Positions 23,055 to 36,599 of a DNA stretch of 58,320 bases are shown here, one piece after another. The translations under genes and the position numbers were made by a program. This DNA is from Welwitschia mirabilis (Eukaryota > Gnetophyta > Gnetopsida > Welwitschiales), in contig JBOZIK010000001.1 of the NCBI GenBank assembly GCA_051453625.1, positions 95,952,091 to 96,010,410 of the forward strand, given 5' to 3'. The notes below the pieces were generated by a model that made no database searches, was not told the origin of the DNA, and saw nothing but the letters and a program-made list of their open reading frames with translations. How positions within the stretch are numbered: the stretch's first letter is position 1; the number at the start of each line of letters is the position of its first letter.

Positions 23055-25215
23055 GAAAGGATCTTTTCTAAGTCATTATTTATTTAGAAACCAATTATTT
23101 CTATCTAGATTTATTATTAGAAATATATGTCCATCTCCTCAAGATTTTAATTAGTGCCAAAAGCATTATTCTAAGGTTCCAAATGAAATGGCTTTAAAAT
23201 ATTGATTTAAAATATAATCATCCAACCATTTATTCAGGCAAGCTCTTAATGAAAATTCTACACCATTCTAAGGAATTCATGTAGTAAAAGGTACTCTCAC
23301 ATTTTTTTATGCATATTTCTATTTCCTTACTCTTATTTATATTGTCTATAATGGTAAGAGATTTATTGTATGTAAATTTTCTTTAATCTCAAAGTAACAT
23401 TTATATCATAGATAGATAAACCACAAGGATGAAAAGACATGAAATGTCAAATTGTATACCCAAATTAAGAAGTGTTTACACATTAAATTTAACATATTTT
23501 ATGTCTACATTTTAGTAAAGGTTATATTTTTCACACTATAAATACCTTATTTATTATTGACTTATTTTAGAGGGTAAGCTAAGTAAGTATGTATGTATTA
23601 TAGAAATGTCCCATGGCACTTGGGCCCATGCTATTTATACATCCTTTCCAACATATGGGTATGAACTTAGCACCTCGTGTTCAAAATGTCCAATACTTTA
23701 GAACTATGTAATCAATCTCAGGTTTTTATTATTAAGCTATTGTTAACTATGTCTTATTACTTAATTTCTAAAAATATTATTAAAAATAACTTATTTATGG
23801 TCTTTTATTAATAGACCATCTTAAGTTATCTAGATTACATTAGATCTAAATAGATTAAATAGGTTATCCCTTCCATCACTTCTATTGATGTCACTAAGAA
23901 TTCTTAGAGATAAAAAGTCTAGAAAAGAAAAAAATGTGAAACAGAGGATAAGATGACATGTTAACCTTGTAGCCTAGATCTAAAATAGTTTACAAAGGTT
24001 AAAGACTACATATCTAATTTCTCCTTCCCAAGGAAATCTATGAGTAGCCATTTTTTACTAACAAGAACATATCAATATAATCTATAATCCTAGTGAATTA
24101 TTCATAAGCAAGGCCTACCTCAGGAACAAAGAATTTAATATTTAATCTTTATATCATATGATCTAATCATTGTATTCATTATTTTGTTGAAAATCTGTCA
24201 TTCTAGATTTAAAATTCCTATTGTTGTGGTGAGGGGTTATCTTATTATGAGATTCTAAGGCTCTCTTCTCTATCGCTAGATATGAGGTAATGATTAATTT
24301 AAGAGGTATTTATATAATTAGATCTAAGTATTTATCTCTACTGAATTAGTATGTGCTATAATATCTACATCATTAGAAAATGCATTTTGGTCTATAATTG
24401 GATTTATATCTTTACTTCCATTTAGGTGTATTAAAATCTTATTTTTAGGTTTATAGTTATAATAGGAATAAGTATATATTATTTATCAATATTTGTGAAA
24501 CCTATCTATTTATTTCATTATCAAATTATTTGTTTCTTCTGTGAACATAAAATCTTGAATTTGTAGAATCTTTCTATTGAATTCCCTTTGTTAAATAGCA
24601 TAATCATGCATTCTTTTTGGTATCTATTTTTAACAATACATGTTTCCAAAATTGACTACCTCTACCATCATTCCTATAAGTACCACTATACTTTTACCAA
24701 ATTTTTTTTTATTTAAAACTATAAATTGTATGTCTTAGCATTCTTCATTAATTCTTATTGGTAGTCTATCATAAAGATCTATTTGTTGATTTCAATTTCT
24801 TATACAACAGTGGATTATATTTGCTACTACTTTACTTTGTAGGAAAATCAATGAATACATATAATATTAATTACTTCTAAATAACTTTTTTTTATCAATA
24901 ATATTCTAAACTTAGATTTTAGACTGGTAAATAATCGATTGAAAATCCTATAGATATTCTTCTAGTTAAATTATTCATGTTTGGAATACATAGAGATACT
25001 ATTCATCTGAGTCAACTAAATACCCTCTTGATATCCTTCTAGTTAGATTAGACATATTTAAAATAGATAGATATGATAAGATCATTTAAGAAAAAATTAA
25101 AAGTTTATAGCATCCTAAGTGTTTTACTACACCTTTTTGTATGACTGTTTTTCCCATGTATAAATCAAATTGGAATATATCATTTTTTCATAAGTTTAAT
25201 ACTCCAGTTTCATAG
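23055..25215. other. A+T-rich DNA, no gene
   Basis: No domain, LTR end or RNA gene recognised. Part of it may be the lost 5' end of element C. A partial direct repeat, GAT ATC/ATT CTTCTAGTTA, occurs at 24953 and 25030 (77 bp apart). Confidence 0.6.
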
Positions 25216-25219
25216 CCTA

Positions 25220-26450
25220 GATTTTTGAGATTCCTATGGACATTTGAGAGAATTTGAAGTTATAATTTCAACCCTAGGTAACTAGGATAAAACTTTTCCT
25301 TTTCCCTCAAAAGAGAAAGTTAAATCCTATGTATATAACTCAAAATCTTATTTGGTGAGATCATATATTAATTTTAGCTATGAGTTATCAAAAAATTATT
25401 ATTTGGCATATAAAACCAATGAACCAAAAATAAAAACCGTGGAGTTCTAAGAATAAGATAATGAATTTATGAAGTTTAAAGATCTACTAAAGAGATTTCT
25501 TTTACATGGTTTTGAAGCCTAGAGATTATTAAATTTTTTTAATGAAGGAATAAGAACAAAAAGAGATAACTAATAGAGACGATGAGTGGTAGTAATTTTA
25601 CATCTTAAGAATTAAAAGATTCAATTAAGATAAATTAATATTTTAAATTTATAGTTTAAAAAATATGTAAATCAAATGACTAAAAAGACATAAACGAAAA
25701 CTACATGCTATATCAAAATACCTATATTAATATGAGTTGTCTAGAGGAGGTAAAAGTACTAAATCAATTATATGTGCGATACGTACCTTTAATGAAAATG
25801 AAAAGGATGAATATATTTTTATTTTAATTTAGAGGATATATTAATTAAGAAAGTAAATAGTATATAATCTAAAAGATCCTTTATAAAATGATAGTAATAG
25901 AAATCATTGTTTTCTTATGAAAATTCTTATAAATCAAAGTGGAAATACTATCCCAAACTTTACTGAAAGTTTTAACAAAATGAAGCCTCTACTTCATAAG
26001 TGCCTCATCAACCTTAGAGTAGACTACTAAAAAACACTTTTAAATAGTTAATAAAAACTCAATTAGTAAATAATAATATAAAAGCTAAAATCAACAATCA
26101 ATCATCTTAAACTCTTTAACATATAAAATAAGAGATGAATTAACTTTCTCAAATAGCATTTTATTTACTATTTTTGATTAATCAAAGATAAAATGTAAGC
26201 TTTAAGCTTAACCTATGCCTAATCTGAAGGATGTTAACATGACTAAATATCAATAATAATTTAGAGGATTCAATTCTATATATAACTTAGAAGTAATACC
26301 CAAATAGATAAAAATGTTTAATCACCTAAACAGAATATTTCTAAATCCAATCATAAATTTTATCCATTTTATAGACCTAAAAACAACAATAAATATGACA
26401 TGAAATGACATAAATATAAAGAGCTAAAAAATTTCTCATTTCTTATACAT
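25220..26450 (+). pseudogene. gag: Element C: decayed Gypsy gag
   Basis: A Retrotrans_gag domain is readable despite stops: HLREFEVIISTLGN near 25235, FPFPSKEKVKSY from about 25295, then FMKFKDLLKRFLLHGFEA, a TAG where relatives have Trp, and RLLNFFNEGIRTKRD (25460-25560). This follows the usual ...ERFKDLLRxCPHHGF... gag order of Athila-type elements. INMSCLEEVKVLNQLY near 25740 and an Asn-rich stretch near 26380 fit the distal gag. It differs clearly from gag of elements 1 and 2. No LTRs were found, so this is an old fragment. Confidence 0.68.
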
Positions 26451-26960
26451 CTCATAATTATGGAAAATAAACAACTTAAAGAAGAATACTTGAAAATCTT
26501 TAAGAGAGTGAAAATCAACATTTCTTTATTTTATATCATTAAGAAAATTTCTTATTATGTAAAATTCCTTGAATATATGTGCACATTAAAAAGGAATATG
26601 AATATAACAAAAAATTAATGTTTTCTTAGCCTAATAAGTAAGTTCCATAGTCTAAAATAAACTTTCATTAAAGACCATGATTCCCTGATAACTTTATTAT
26701 CATCGAGAACAAGAAAATTTATAAAACCTTATTAGAATTTAAAGCTAGTGTGGACTTAATGCCTTATACATTATTTAAAGAATTAATTTAGATGGTTCAA
26801 AACATTGTAATAACTTTACAACTTACAAATTAATCAACTAATATTTCCAAGGAAATACTAGAAAACATCCTAATGAAAGTTAATAAATTTTACTACCTCA
26901 TAGTAAATAATTTAACTTTTGAGAATGAAAACATAAATTAGAATTTTTACATACAAGTTC
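26451..26960 (+). pseudogene. pol: Element C: decayed Gypsy protease
   Basis: ISYYVKFLEYMCTLKRNMNI (26540-26610) matches the conserved YxKFLKxLCTxKR segment before Athila-type protease. The active-site region reads TLLEFKASVDLMPYT where relatives have ALLDLGASVNLLPYS. The catalytic Asp codon is GAA (Glu) at 26735-26737. KILENILMKVNKFYY-like text follows with frame breaks. No RT was found downstream. Decayed beyond function. Confidence 0.68.
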
Positions 26961-26999
26961 ATAATCTAAAATCCAAATTTCTAAACTTGAATCCAAATT

Positions 27000-28300
27000 C
27001 TTCATAAATCTGAATTTTCAAATTATTGTATAGTTTAGATTATGCTTATATTGTGAATAAGAATCTAGAATAAATATGTTTGTATAAAAAGACAAAATCC
27101 AAATTTTAGAAATTAATCTGAAATAAAATAGATTTCAAAGAGATCTAAATTCAAAGGTATTATAGAAAATTTATATTAAGACCAAAGTTAACTTTTAGCT
27201 ATTCCTAAATAGAAAAGAAATACATTAAGAATTTTAAAAAATGTAAAGTTAAGATAAAAAATAGGGATATTTCCTTTAAATAAAGTGGATCTATAACTAT
27301 GTTGAAAATATATAAATAAGATAGGTTTGCAAAGTGGAAAAGGTTTAGATTTAGTTTAGAAAAAATTCCAAACTCATCTTCATTTCATCACCAAGGAAGC
27401 TAGAAATTGTAGCATCAAAAATAAGAATCTTTAGATTTATTCTTCAATCTGCAAGTCTTTCTTAAAAATTAGTAAGATTTATGTTCTATCTTTTTACTTA
27501 TGTAATTTCATCAATAAATCCAAATCTTCTAATATTTAATTCTTATTTGTATTTATGTCAAATTTTTAATCATTTTGTATTAAATTTTAGAATTACATTT
27601 ATTTCTTAAGTTATGTTATTTTAAATCTATTGTCTAAATTAAAAATCTAAATTTTTACTTTTTTAATCATAAAAATGTAAATTTTTCTTAGATTTTATTC
27701 TCTAAAATTCAAATTCCTTAATACATATTTAAATCAAATATGTTTTTCTTAAAATCTAGACTAAAAGTGTATTAGATTTTAATAATTCATAGTTTAATTA
27801 TTTTGATTATCATTTGAGTTTGTGAATCGTAGAAACATGTTTTATTCTTAAAATTCAAACTTTCTTACTTTGAATCTATTTTTAATTTTATTAAATTTGT
27901 ATTTTAGTAATAATATTTAGATTAAGAATCAAAAATTTATTTTTTTATCATATTCTATTTATCTAAGTTATTTATAGCTAGAAAGTATAGTTTTATCTCA
28001 ATTTACAATTTTTCTAAATTTAAATCAATTTTGAATTCAAACAGAACTTATATTTAAATCATAATTTCAAACTAATTTTGATATATCAAATTTTTTAATT
28101 TAGGCAAAAAACTTATTTATTGAGGTTAATTAATCAAATAATCACATAATTCTTTTTAAATAAATAATAATATTGAGATAAAAAAATTTACCTCAATAGT
28201 TTTTCACACACCTGATGGGATGGTAGATCCAATATATATTAAATTTTAGTTTTATAATAAAATTCTAATAAATAATAGATCTAAAATTATTTTAAAAAAT
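27000..28300. other. Very A+T-rich segment with a candidate LTR-type promoter
   Basis: Over 80% A+T by eye, with many imperfect AATCCAAATTT-like and TCTAAATTC-like words on both strands. No domain seen. TATAAATA at 27311-27318 followed by a TC-rich stretch (CTCATCTTCATTTCATCACC) resembles the U3-R part of an LTR or a promoter, but no matching second copy was found. Confidence 0.35.
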
Positions 28301-28559
28301 GAATACAAAATACTTACTAAAAAATTTAATCCAAACATCAAGGAGATTCAAAAAATTGAGGCATACAAAAATTTTTAAAGATTATTATTAAAATTAGATA
28401 ATGAATAAGTAGAAGTAGAATCTCTAGATACCAAAGATAAACCATTTTCAAATTCAAAGAAAAATATAAACAATTTAAATAAAGAAAACAAGATCAAAAT
28501 TATGATGAAAAGGAAGACAATGAAAATAATGAGGATGAAGATAAATGTTAACAATCAAA

Positions 28560-29760
28560 GGTAGTTATCATAGAAAAACCTCATATATTAGAATTATTAT
28601 TAAAAGAGCAAAATTATCATACTACAAAATTAAATAATAAAAACAATGATCATGCTTCAACTTCAACATCTATATTAGGATCATTAGAGCTAGGTGATTT
28701 ATTCGAAACATATGAATCATTGAAATAATATGTATTCTAAGTTAACTCATGTGTAAACCTTAACATAGTTGATACATTTAAACATCCATCAATACCTATG
28801 AATAGATTATTACCATTAGAAATTCCTAATTTAAAAAAATTCCTGGAGTGAAAAATTCCAAAATACATATTAGAAATTAAAAACATACCTACAAATTTCA
28901 TTAAAATAGTTTATGTTATTCCTTCATTAAAATATTGAAGGAAATTTAAGACAAGTTTATGATCACCTTGGCTCAAATTGAAATAAAAAATAAATTTAAA
29001 AATCTATTAGCCATCTCCATGAATTAGGAAATTAAAAAATTTACTTATGAAATTTTATGTTAAAATCATTTATACATTTTAGTCAACATAAGAAACTACA
29101 ATGTAGAAAGAACATTTATTGATATAGGATTTGAAATGAATATTATAATTGCTACTTAACTAGAAAAATGAAAATCATAGATGTAGTTAATTTGAAACAT
29201 TCTACATTACTAAAAGGATTAAATGATCATGGAAGATTTTAGTTACATTAATACTCTTATACTATGAATGGAGTTTTAAGTCATCAAATATTATTTAACT
29301 TTCAACATTTTATTAGGTTGGCTCTAGATCATAAAAATAAAATAAATCATATCTATTATTCACCAAAAAATTAAAATTCTTTATAAAAATTTAGTTTTTG
29401 AAATTCTTCGATTGAGAGAACCAAGCATATTGAAAGTTGAAAAGAAGACTAATAGATGGATAAAATATTAAGATCCAAAATAATTAATGCATAAATTTAA
29501 CTTGGAATTAGAATCAAATGGAACAAAGATGTTCATGCTAAAGAACATATTAGTCATAAAAAATAACATGCTAATGTTCACATTAAACACGAAATGTTGA
29601 TTCCATCTTATGTAATAAACCAGGAAAAAAATATAATCACATTATACCATCAGCTAAGTTTAAATTTTTAGACATTATGCCTAAGGATAAGGAATTCATA
29701 ACTCCAAAATTAAAGTTCAAAATAAAAAATACTTCATTAAGGAGTGACACTATCTGAATC
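28560..29760 (+). pseudogene. Unidentified decayed ORF-like region, protease-like motif
   Basis: I do not recognise this. Fragments read like former protein: SLELGDLFETYESLK, CVNLNIVDTFKHPSIPMN, LLPLEIPNLKKFLE (28670-28860) and, near 29110, ERTFIDIGFEMNIII followed by LKGLNDHGR. The F-I-D-I-G-x-x-x-N-I word resembles the active site of a retroelement aspartic protease. Stops and frame changes are frequent, and the 449-N gap (29935-30383) follows. Could be a third retroelement lineage. Confidence 0.3.
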
Positions 29761-30409
29761 CTACTAATTATTTTTCTATTTTAAATAAATTATACATATT
29801 CCTCTCATGTCTTTTCTTTTTATCCACTATAACTAGCTTGTTTTGAATAATGTCATCTTTCTTTGTAAAAGTTGGAATACCTTTTGAAATCCTTTATAAT
29901 TAAAAAAATAATTAATATTATTATTAAGACCAGGNNNNNNNNNNNNNNNNNNNNNNNNNNNNNNNNNNNNNNNNNNNNNNNNNNNNNNNNNNNNNNNNNN
30001 NNNNNNNNNNNNNNNNNNNNNNNNNNNNNNNNNNNNNNNNNNNNNNNNNNNNNNNNNNNNNNNNNNNNNNNNNNNNNNNNNNNNNNNNNNNNNNNNNNNN
30101 NNNNNNNNNNNNNNNNNNNNNNNNNNNNNNNNNNNNNNNNNNNNNNNNNNNNNNNNNNNNNNNNNNNNNNNNNNNNNNNNNNNNNNNNNNNNNNNNNNNN
30201 NNNNNNNNNNNNNNNNNNNNNNNNNNNNNNNNNNNNNNNNNNNNNNNNNNNNNNNNNNNNNNNNNNNNNNNNNNNNNNNNNNNNNNNNNNNNNNNNNNNN
30301 NNNNNNNNNNNNNNNNNNNNNNNNNNNNNNNNNNNNNNNNNNNNNNNNNNNNNNNNNNNNNNNNNNNNNNNNNNNNNNNNNNNAAAACAACTTAATTAAA
30401 AAAATGATG

Positions 30410-32640
30410 TAAGGGAAAATCCTCATTAGATTAGAATTTTAAAAAGAAAATATAAAGATTAAGATTCGAAGAAGGAAAATTCCTCCTTCTACTAGGCATT
30501 ACATAAAATCAAAGAATAGTTGAAGAAATCATAAAATTAGAAGATTACGTAAAGAAATATGCCATTCTATGCCTTAAGAGTGTCAAATAACAAGAGTCTA
30601 AATTATTGCGAAGAGTTAATACTATGAATGTTTAGTCAAAAAATACCATTGGCTTGAAGGTTAAGGACTACTGAAAGGGAAGTAATTACCCCACTTATGG
30701 AATACAATCATAAATAGAGCTAAATACTATTTATAGGGGTTTATTGATTAAACAAATATTAAGCTAATAATGTAAGGGGATTGTATNNNNNNNNNNNNNN
30801 NNNNNNNNNATTTAAATTCTATCTTACTCAAAAAATATAAAAAAATAATCTAACTATAAGACACTTGGTGACATACTACAATGGATAAATGTGTAGGTTT
30901 TTTAATAAAGTGCTAATATAAAAAAATATTAGGAGGTGAGGTTATAGGATATCATCTCATTGTAAGACATGTCAATAAATAAAAATAATCCATAATCTAA
31001 TTTAAGATTATTCCATTGAGTAGAGAGTCTAGAGGATTTTTAATGATGAGTTAAACTAGTACAACATAATTAATATTAAAGAAAATTTTTAGCAATCCCT
31101 CTTTAATTTCTTTGAATTTTCTAAAATCAATTCATCTTATCCAATATAAACTTAATCATAGACAACATACTTTAGAGAATCCAACAAGAAATCGAGAGCT
31201 TCTTGGTGGTCAAGTAAATAGGAAAGCATCCTAATTTTATCTTATAAATGGAGATAAGTTTAGAGGGAATGTGAAACTATGGAATAACATTATATCAATG
31301 GGTTAGAATCCATTGCTAGATTTAAAAGAAGACACTGAATTAATCTCTTACAAAGTCATAGCCATAGGGAAATCATTCATTGCATACAAAAGACATCTCT
31401 TAACTTTGTATCTCATGTATCAAGTGCCATAAATTTTGAAGGAGGGAGACTTAATTAATATGACTTATGCAAGGAATAATATTGTAAATTATTTTTGGAA
31501 GAAAAGTATTGGAAAGGGTAAAATGGTTTATTTAGAAGGATGAACTCCAAGAGTGATGAAACTTAGCCACTAAATTTATTGATCAGTATATTATCCAAGA
31601 TGATAATGATATGAGGTTTAAGGAATTATTCTTCAAATTCTTATAGGCTCTTAGAGGAGGAAGATAATTGAATTCTTCCATTTTATTTATCAAGAAATTA
31701 TGAGAACAAGTAGATAATAGATACTTTAGATTAATTAAAAAACTCATAGACTTTATTTATAAAGAAAACCCAATTAGATATCCTTCTCAAGCCTAAGCCC
31801 AAGTAGTTGTGAAGGTTTGAGGCTTGAAAAACCCTTAGACATAGGCAAAATTTTAAAATGTATCTTGACATAAGAGTAAATAGTCCAATGTTGCTAGAAA
31901 AAGTGAACCTTTTAGGGAAACTTTAGTTTCTTCTTAGGTTGAGGATTCTCAAAAGGGATCTCAATCCTAGCATTTTAGGGGGAAATGGAAAGGAGAAGAT
32001 GACAAGGCTAGAGGAGTTGAACTTGCAAGAAAGAATTCAAGATGTAGCTTATGAAAAATAAATAAATGAATATATTGAAAATCTAAGTGAACCACCTAAA
32101 TAGTTTATCTACATAAGAAATGATGATAATATGCAAATATATAAAACTTTTAAAAATGTACACCAATAAGATCTAGAAACCTCTAAAAAAGCTAGTTTTG
32201 AGTTGATAGAGCTAGAAGTGAGATATAGTAGCCTTTAAAGCCTTAAAACTCTTCTTCAGATAACTACTCAAAATAAAAGAAAAGATTATGTTCTATTCTT
32301 TAGAAAACTACTCAAAATTTATTTTTTAAAAAAAAGCTAAAGATGATGCAATTTTAAGATCAAAATTAGAACTAGAATATTAAGTGGAGTCTACTAGAGG
32401 TTTAAGGACTACCATGAAATATAGGAAATTAGACTATATGCAAGTCAATATTAAATCATAAAAGCCATAGAAAATTGTGCTACAATGCTACCTAAACAAA
32501 ACATAAAATTATCAGCAAGAAGATTTTGGGAAAAAAATCAAGATTAATGGATCTAAAAACACCATTAAAAATAAAAAATCAAAGTTATTTATCAATTTTG
32601 ACATAAGGACAAGCTAATGTAGAAATATGGTAAATGGTTA
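30410..32640 (+). other. A+T-rich, possible decayed coding remnants
   Basis: Between the 449-N gap and 32640 there are short + strand stretches of plausible protein (for example near 30500 and 31370, and a Lys/Leu-rich stretch near 32200) but no recognisable domain. The region may belong to the same unknown element as 28560-29760. Confidence 0.25.
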
Positions 32641-32768
32641 TAAAATATTTTTGTATTGTTTATCTTTTTTTATTTTTAGCCTTTTGCATAAATATCATGC
32701 TATTTTTCAATATCTTAAAATATTACTCTTCTTTGGATGAAGAATTTTGGTATATAATAGAAGAAACA

Positions 32769-32816
32769 AGGGATGCCCTTGTATACTAGTTTGGTTTTTG
32801 GTTTTAAACCAAAAGA
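32769..32816. repeat. Two adjacent perfect palindromes
   Basis: CAAGGG-ATG-CCCTTG at 32769-32783 (6-bp stem), then 32798-32816 with TTTTGGTTT and AAACCAAAA (9-bp stem, 1-nt centre). A T-rich stretch follows. Could be a transcript-end structure or chance in A+T-rich DNA. Confidence 0.5.
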
Positions 32817-32899
32817 TATTACTTTGCTTTATAGTCTTTGTATTTAATAGAATATGATCTCATTCTTTTAGATCTTATTCTTTTAGAAAAAATTAAAGA

Positions 32900-35647
32900 A
32901 GAAGGTAGTACGTTCACCCATAACCAAAAAAAAAATTAAAAAATAAAAACCCAAAGAAAAAATATGAAATGAAATAAATGCATACATGAGCTATGAACAA
33001 ACTTTTTTAGATATTTATATAAATCATTTTATTCCAAGAACTAATATATGCCTTTTAAAAGATAGTCTCTCTTGATTTTCTCATCTTCCAAGATCTAAAT
33101 GTGATTTTTTAAAATCTTGATTTCTTTATCATTCGTAGTTTTCTTTCTTAATTTATCACATAGAAAATTATAGTTTTGAAGATTGTTCCTAGTGGTTTTA
33201 AAGGAGAATTTTTTGCATTAAATCTTACTCTTTAAAAATATTAATATAATGTTCTTTGTATTGAAACTCTTTTAGCAACTAATTAAAGGTAGTATTTTTA
33301 TTATCATTTAAAATCGAGTGACAAAATTTTCCTTTCAAAACTTCATACTTACATTTCATGTAGGGTTCATACAGCATTTTACATCTCAATGTTACATTAA
33401 ATAACTATGATTTGAGGGAATGATTTTCATTCCCAAATTTCATTAGACTTGCAAATATATTAATCATACTAATGCTTTATGTTCTAAAAATTCTCTATAT
33501 CTCATCAAAATCTTGGTTGTTTATGAGATCATGAAAGTGTTTTCTTGAGAAATCTTGTTTTGGCCCTATTTCAATAAAATTGAATACATAAATAAATACT
33601 CCTCCTTCTTTAATAAAAATAGAGAATCAAAATATATATCTAATGTAATAGCACAAAAAGAATAAAAAAGAGAATTACTAATATATATTTAACTAAAAGA
33701 TAAAATAAACAATTTTATCAAAGATAATTTGTTATGCCTATAATCTATATTTTTGTTTTAAACTTAGGATGTCAATAGATCATTGATTTAGTCTAATCAA
33801 TGTAAATAATCAAGTAACTAAAGAAATAAAATAGAAAGTGGAATTATGAAATTGAGTTACGTCATGCTTATTAGTTTTCATAATAAGCTATACAATCCTT
33901 TCAACTTTATGTAAAACATTTCCAAATACCTTTTGTTCATTTTCAAGGTTAGTGTTGGCTTCTTAATATCAAAGTTACTATCCAAGATAGCTATAGCTAA
34001 ATGTTATTTTTATATGTACATAGCCTAAGATTTAAAATCTTGTTTTGTTTCTTTAAATTACTTTAGGAAATGGCTATCATTGGTATTTGTATAATCATCA
34101 TTATTTAAATATTTTTCTAAATCTTCTTCAAATCCCTCTTTATCCTTTTTTGTGATATCTTTCCTAAAAGATAAAAATAAACAACTAAAAATTTCTAATA
34201 AATATTTAAAGCATAAAGTCAAAGAAGAACTATAAGTAACTAAGATATTCGTAATTCATAAAAATCCTAAAATGGTAAGATGTCACCCATAAAAATGGAA
34301 AGGTTAGAGAATTCAGTGAAGACTTTTCATACTTATTAATTAATTCTTCGAAAAATTCAAACATTTATACTTTGTATTTATTGATAAGATATGATATCAA
34401 AGTACTAACATTTAAAATGACAAGTGGTATCCTTTTTTATGCCCAGATTCCCTAATCACAATTGCTTTTAGAAGTGGAAAGTATTTATGATGTTTGAAAT
34501 TTTTCTTTAAGATACTAATTCCCTAATAGTTAGTAATATTGACCCTTATTCCATTAAATAATTGATGAGGATTTTCATTAGTAGGATTTCCTTTATCTCT
34601 TAAAGCAAATAAACCTTCAAGTAGAGATAGATACATAGTTGAAATTTCTCCATTAATTTTAAAACCAAAAGAAAATTTTTCCCCATCAAAACCCCTATTC
34701 ATATCATGAACTAGTGTAGCATTAATATCTATCTAAGAATATTATACAAACTTATTGTTTAAGTAATTCAACTAGGATTAAATCTCTCTTCAATAATTCT
34801 TCAAAATCTGCATTCAAATGCATGCACTTCAACTTTAATCCCTTTTTCTTTGATGATCTTATGGTATTAAAATCCTTTTCTTTTTTATCTCTTCTTTCTA
34901 CATTTCCCCAAGAAGGTTGAATAACATTCTTTTTATTAGTATTTAGTCTCTTAAGTTGGTTTTCCTTATGAATGTTATTATTGGTTTATTCTTAAAAAGT
35001 TTGAAGTATAAATGCCACACCTTTAAAATTATCTTCTTTCAATTGCTTTGTAGAGGACCTCATAAAAGAACTTTTTTCTCTTAATTATAAATCAATAAAA
35101 ATAAATTATTACTCTTTAGATTTATTCTTAGCTATTATATCCATTTTTGGAGAAGATCCCTTTTTTCATCCAAAGAGAAATTCTAAAACTTTTACGTTTT
35201 TTTTTAGCCTTGTGGATTACCACTATAAATGATATTAGATATAGATTCTCAAACTCTAGCTTATATTTTTAATTTTTTAAACTAGATAAGAGAGTAAATA
35301 AAAGTTTTTTCATGTTATAAACGAAGTGAAAAAAAAACCTAAGATAAATAATAAATAAGAAGAAACATATATAGAAAAGATCCCCTCAATAAAAGGCAAA
35401 GTATACCAAATATATGACCTACCTGTTACACATTTCTCTAGTTCATTCTTAAGCATCCTTTTGCTCATATATGTATTAGATTTTAGAGTTTTTACAATTG
35501 TCATATTTGCTACATATCTTTTTAAAATTACAACCTTAAAATCCCCCTTCTTATTCATAAACGAATCATGAAGAAAACAACTAGCCTTAATATCTAACTA
35601 ATGGTTATTAAAACATTTGAATATAATTACTTCCAAATGGTTCATTT
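32900..35647. other. A+T-rich DNA, no gene recognised
   Basis: No domain, RNA gene or element end found. An 82-codon minus-strand open stretch at 35310-35558 has a hydrophobic C-terminal end but no family resemblance. I do not call it a gene. Confidence 0.6.
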
Positions 35648-36590
35648 ACACATGTTTAATCTTTTCTTTTCACCCTTTTATTAGTCATTAAAGATGTTGA
35701 TTATGTACTAAATGAGGAAACCCTAAAGGCATATAATTTAATTATTATCTTCACTCTCCTACAAGTATATTTTAACTAACTTAATTGACAGTGAAAATGA
35801 AAAACTATAATGATAAATTATTAAAGATACATGCTTTGAATTATCAATAATAAGGTGAAATTATGGTTAGAGAGATCAATTTAAATATGATTAAACTATC
35901 ATTATTAAGTGATCACATTAAAAAATAAATTATGCTAAGAAATTGATGACCAAGGATACTTTTATGAAAATAAAGCATAGTTATCCAAGGAGCATCTAAG
36001 GAGCAACAAATAAGAACTTGTGATTTAAAAGAATAGGTAGGTATAGGGCACTAAGAACAAGATAAAAAAGTACAAGAATATCCAAGATATGACCAAAACC
36101 TCATTTTCATATTATCTTCTTTACTATTGTTTCAAAGTAACACATGTTTAATATTTCCTTTTCACCCTCTTATGAGTTATGAAACCCTAAAGGCATACAA
36201 TTTAATTATTATATTCACTTCTCATTACAAGTATCTTTTAACTATATTTAATTTACAATAGAAATGGAAAACTATAATGAACAATTATTAAAGGTTCATG
36301 CTTTAAATAATCAATAATAGGGTGAAATTGTAGTCAAACACATCAATTTAAATATGATCGATCTATCATTAAAAAAAGGAAATTATGCCAAAAAAGTAAG
36401 GAAAAAGGGTAATTTTATAAAAATAAATTATCATTATCCAAGAAGCATCCAAGAAGCAATAAATAAGAACTTATGATTTAAAAGAATAGGCAGGTATAGG
36501 ATTTCCAAGCACAAGGTAAGAAAGCACAAGAATATCCAAGATGTAACCAAAACCTTATTTTCATATTATCTTTTTAATATTATTACACAA
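35648..36590. repeat. About 490-bp tandem duplication
   Basis: 35648-36130 and 36140-36590 are direct copies with a period near 492 bp, without an N gap between them. They share ACACATGTTTAAT at the start, AAACCCTAAAGGCAT, GTGATTTAAAAGAATAGG-type text and TCATATTATCTT at the end. Divergence is visible (small indels, many transitions), so the duplication is old and not an assembly join. No coding frame. Content unknown. Confidence 0.8.
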
Positions 36591-36599
36591 CAATTTCTA

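Noticed and set aside
35310-35558. 82-codon minus-strand open frame with hydrophobic end
   Set aside because: No domain, no related copy and no supporting context in A+T-rich DNA.
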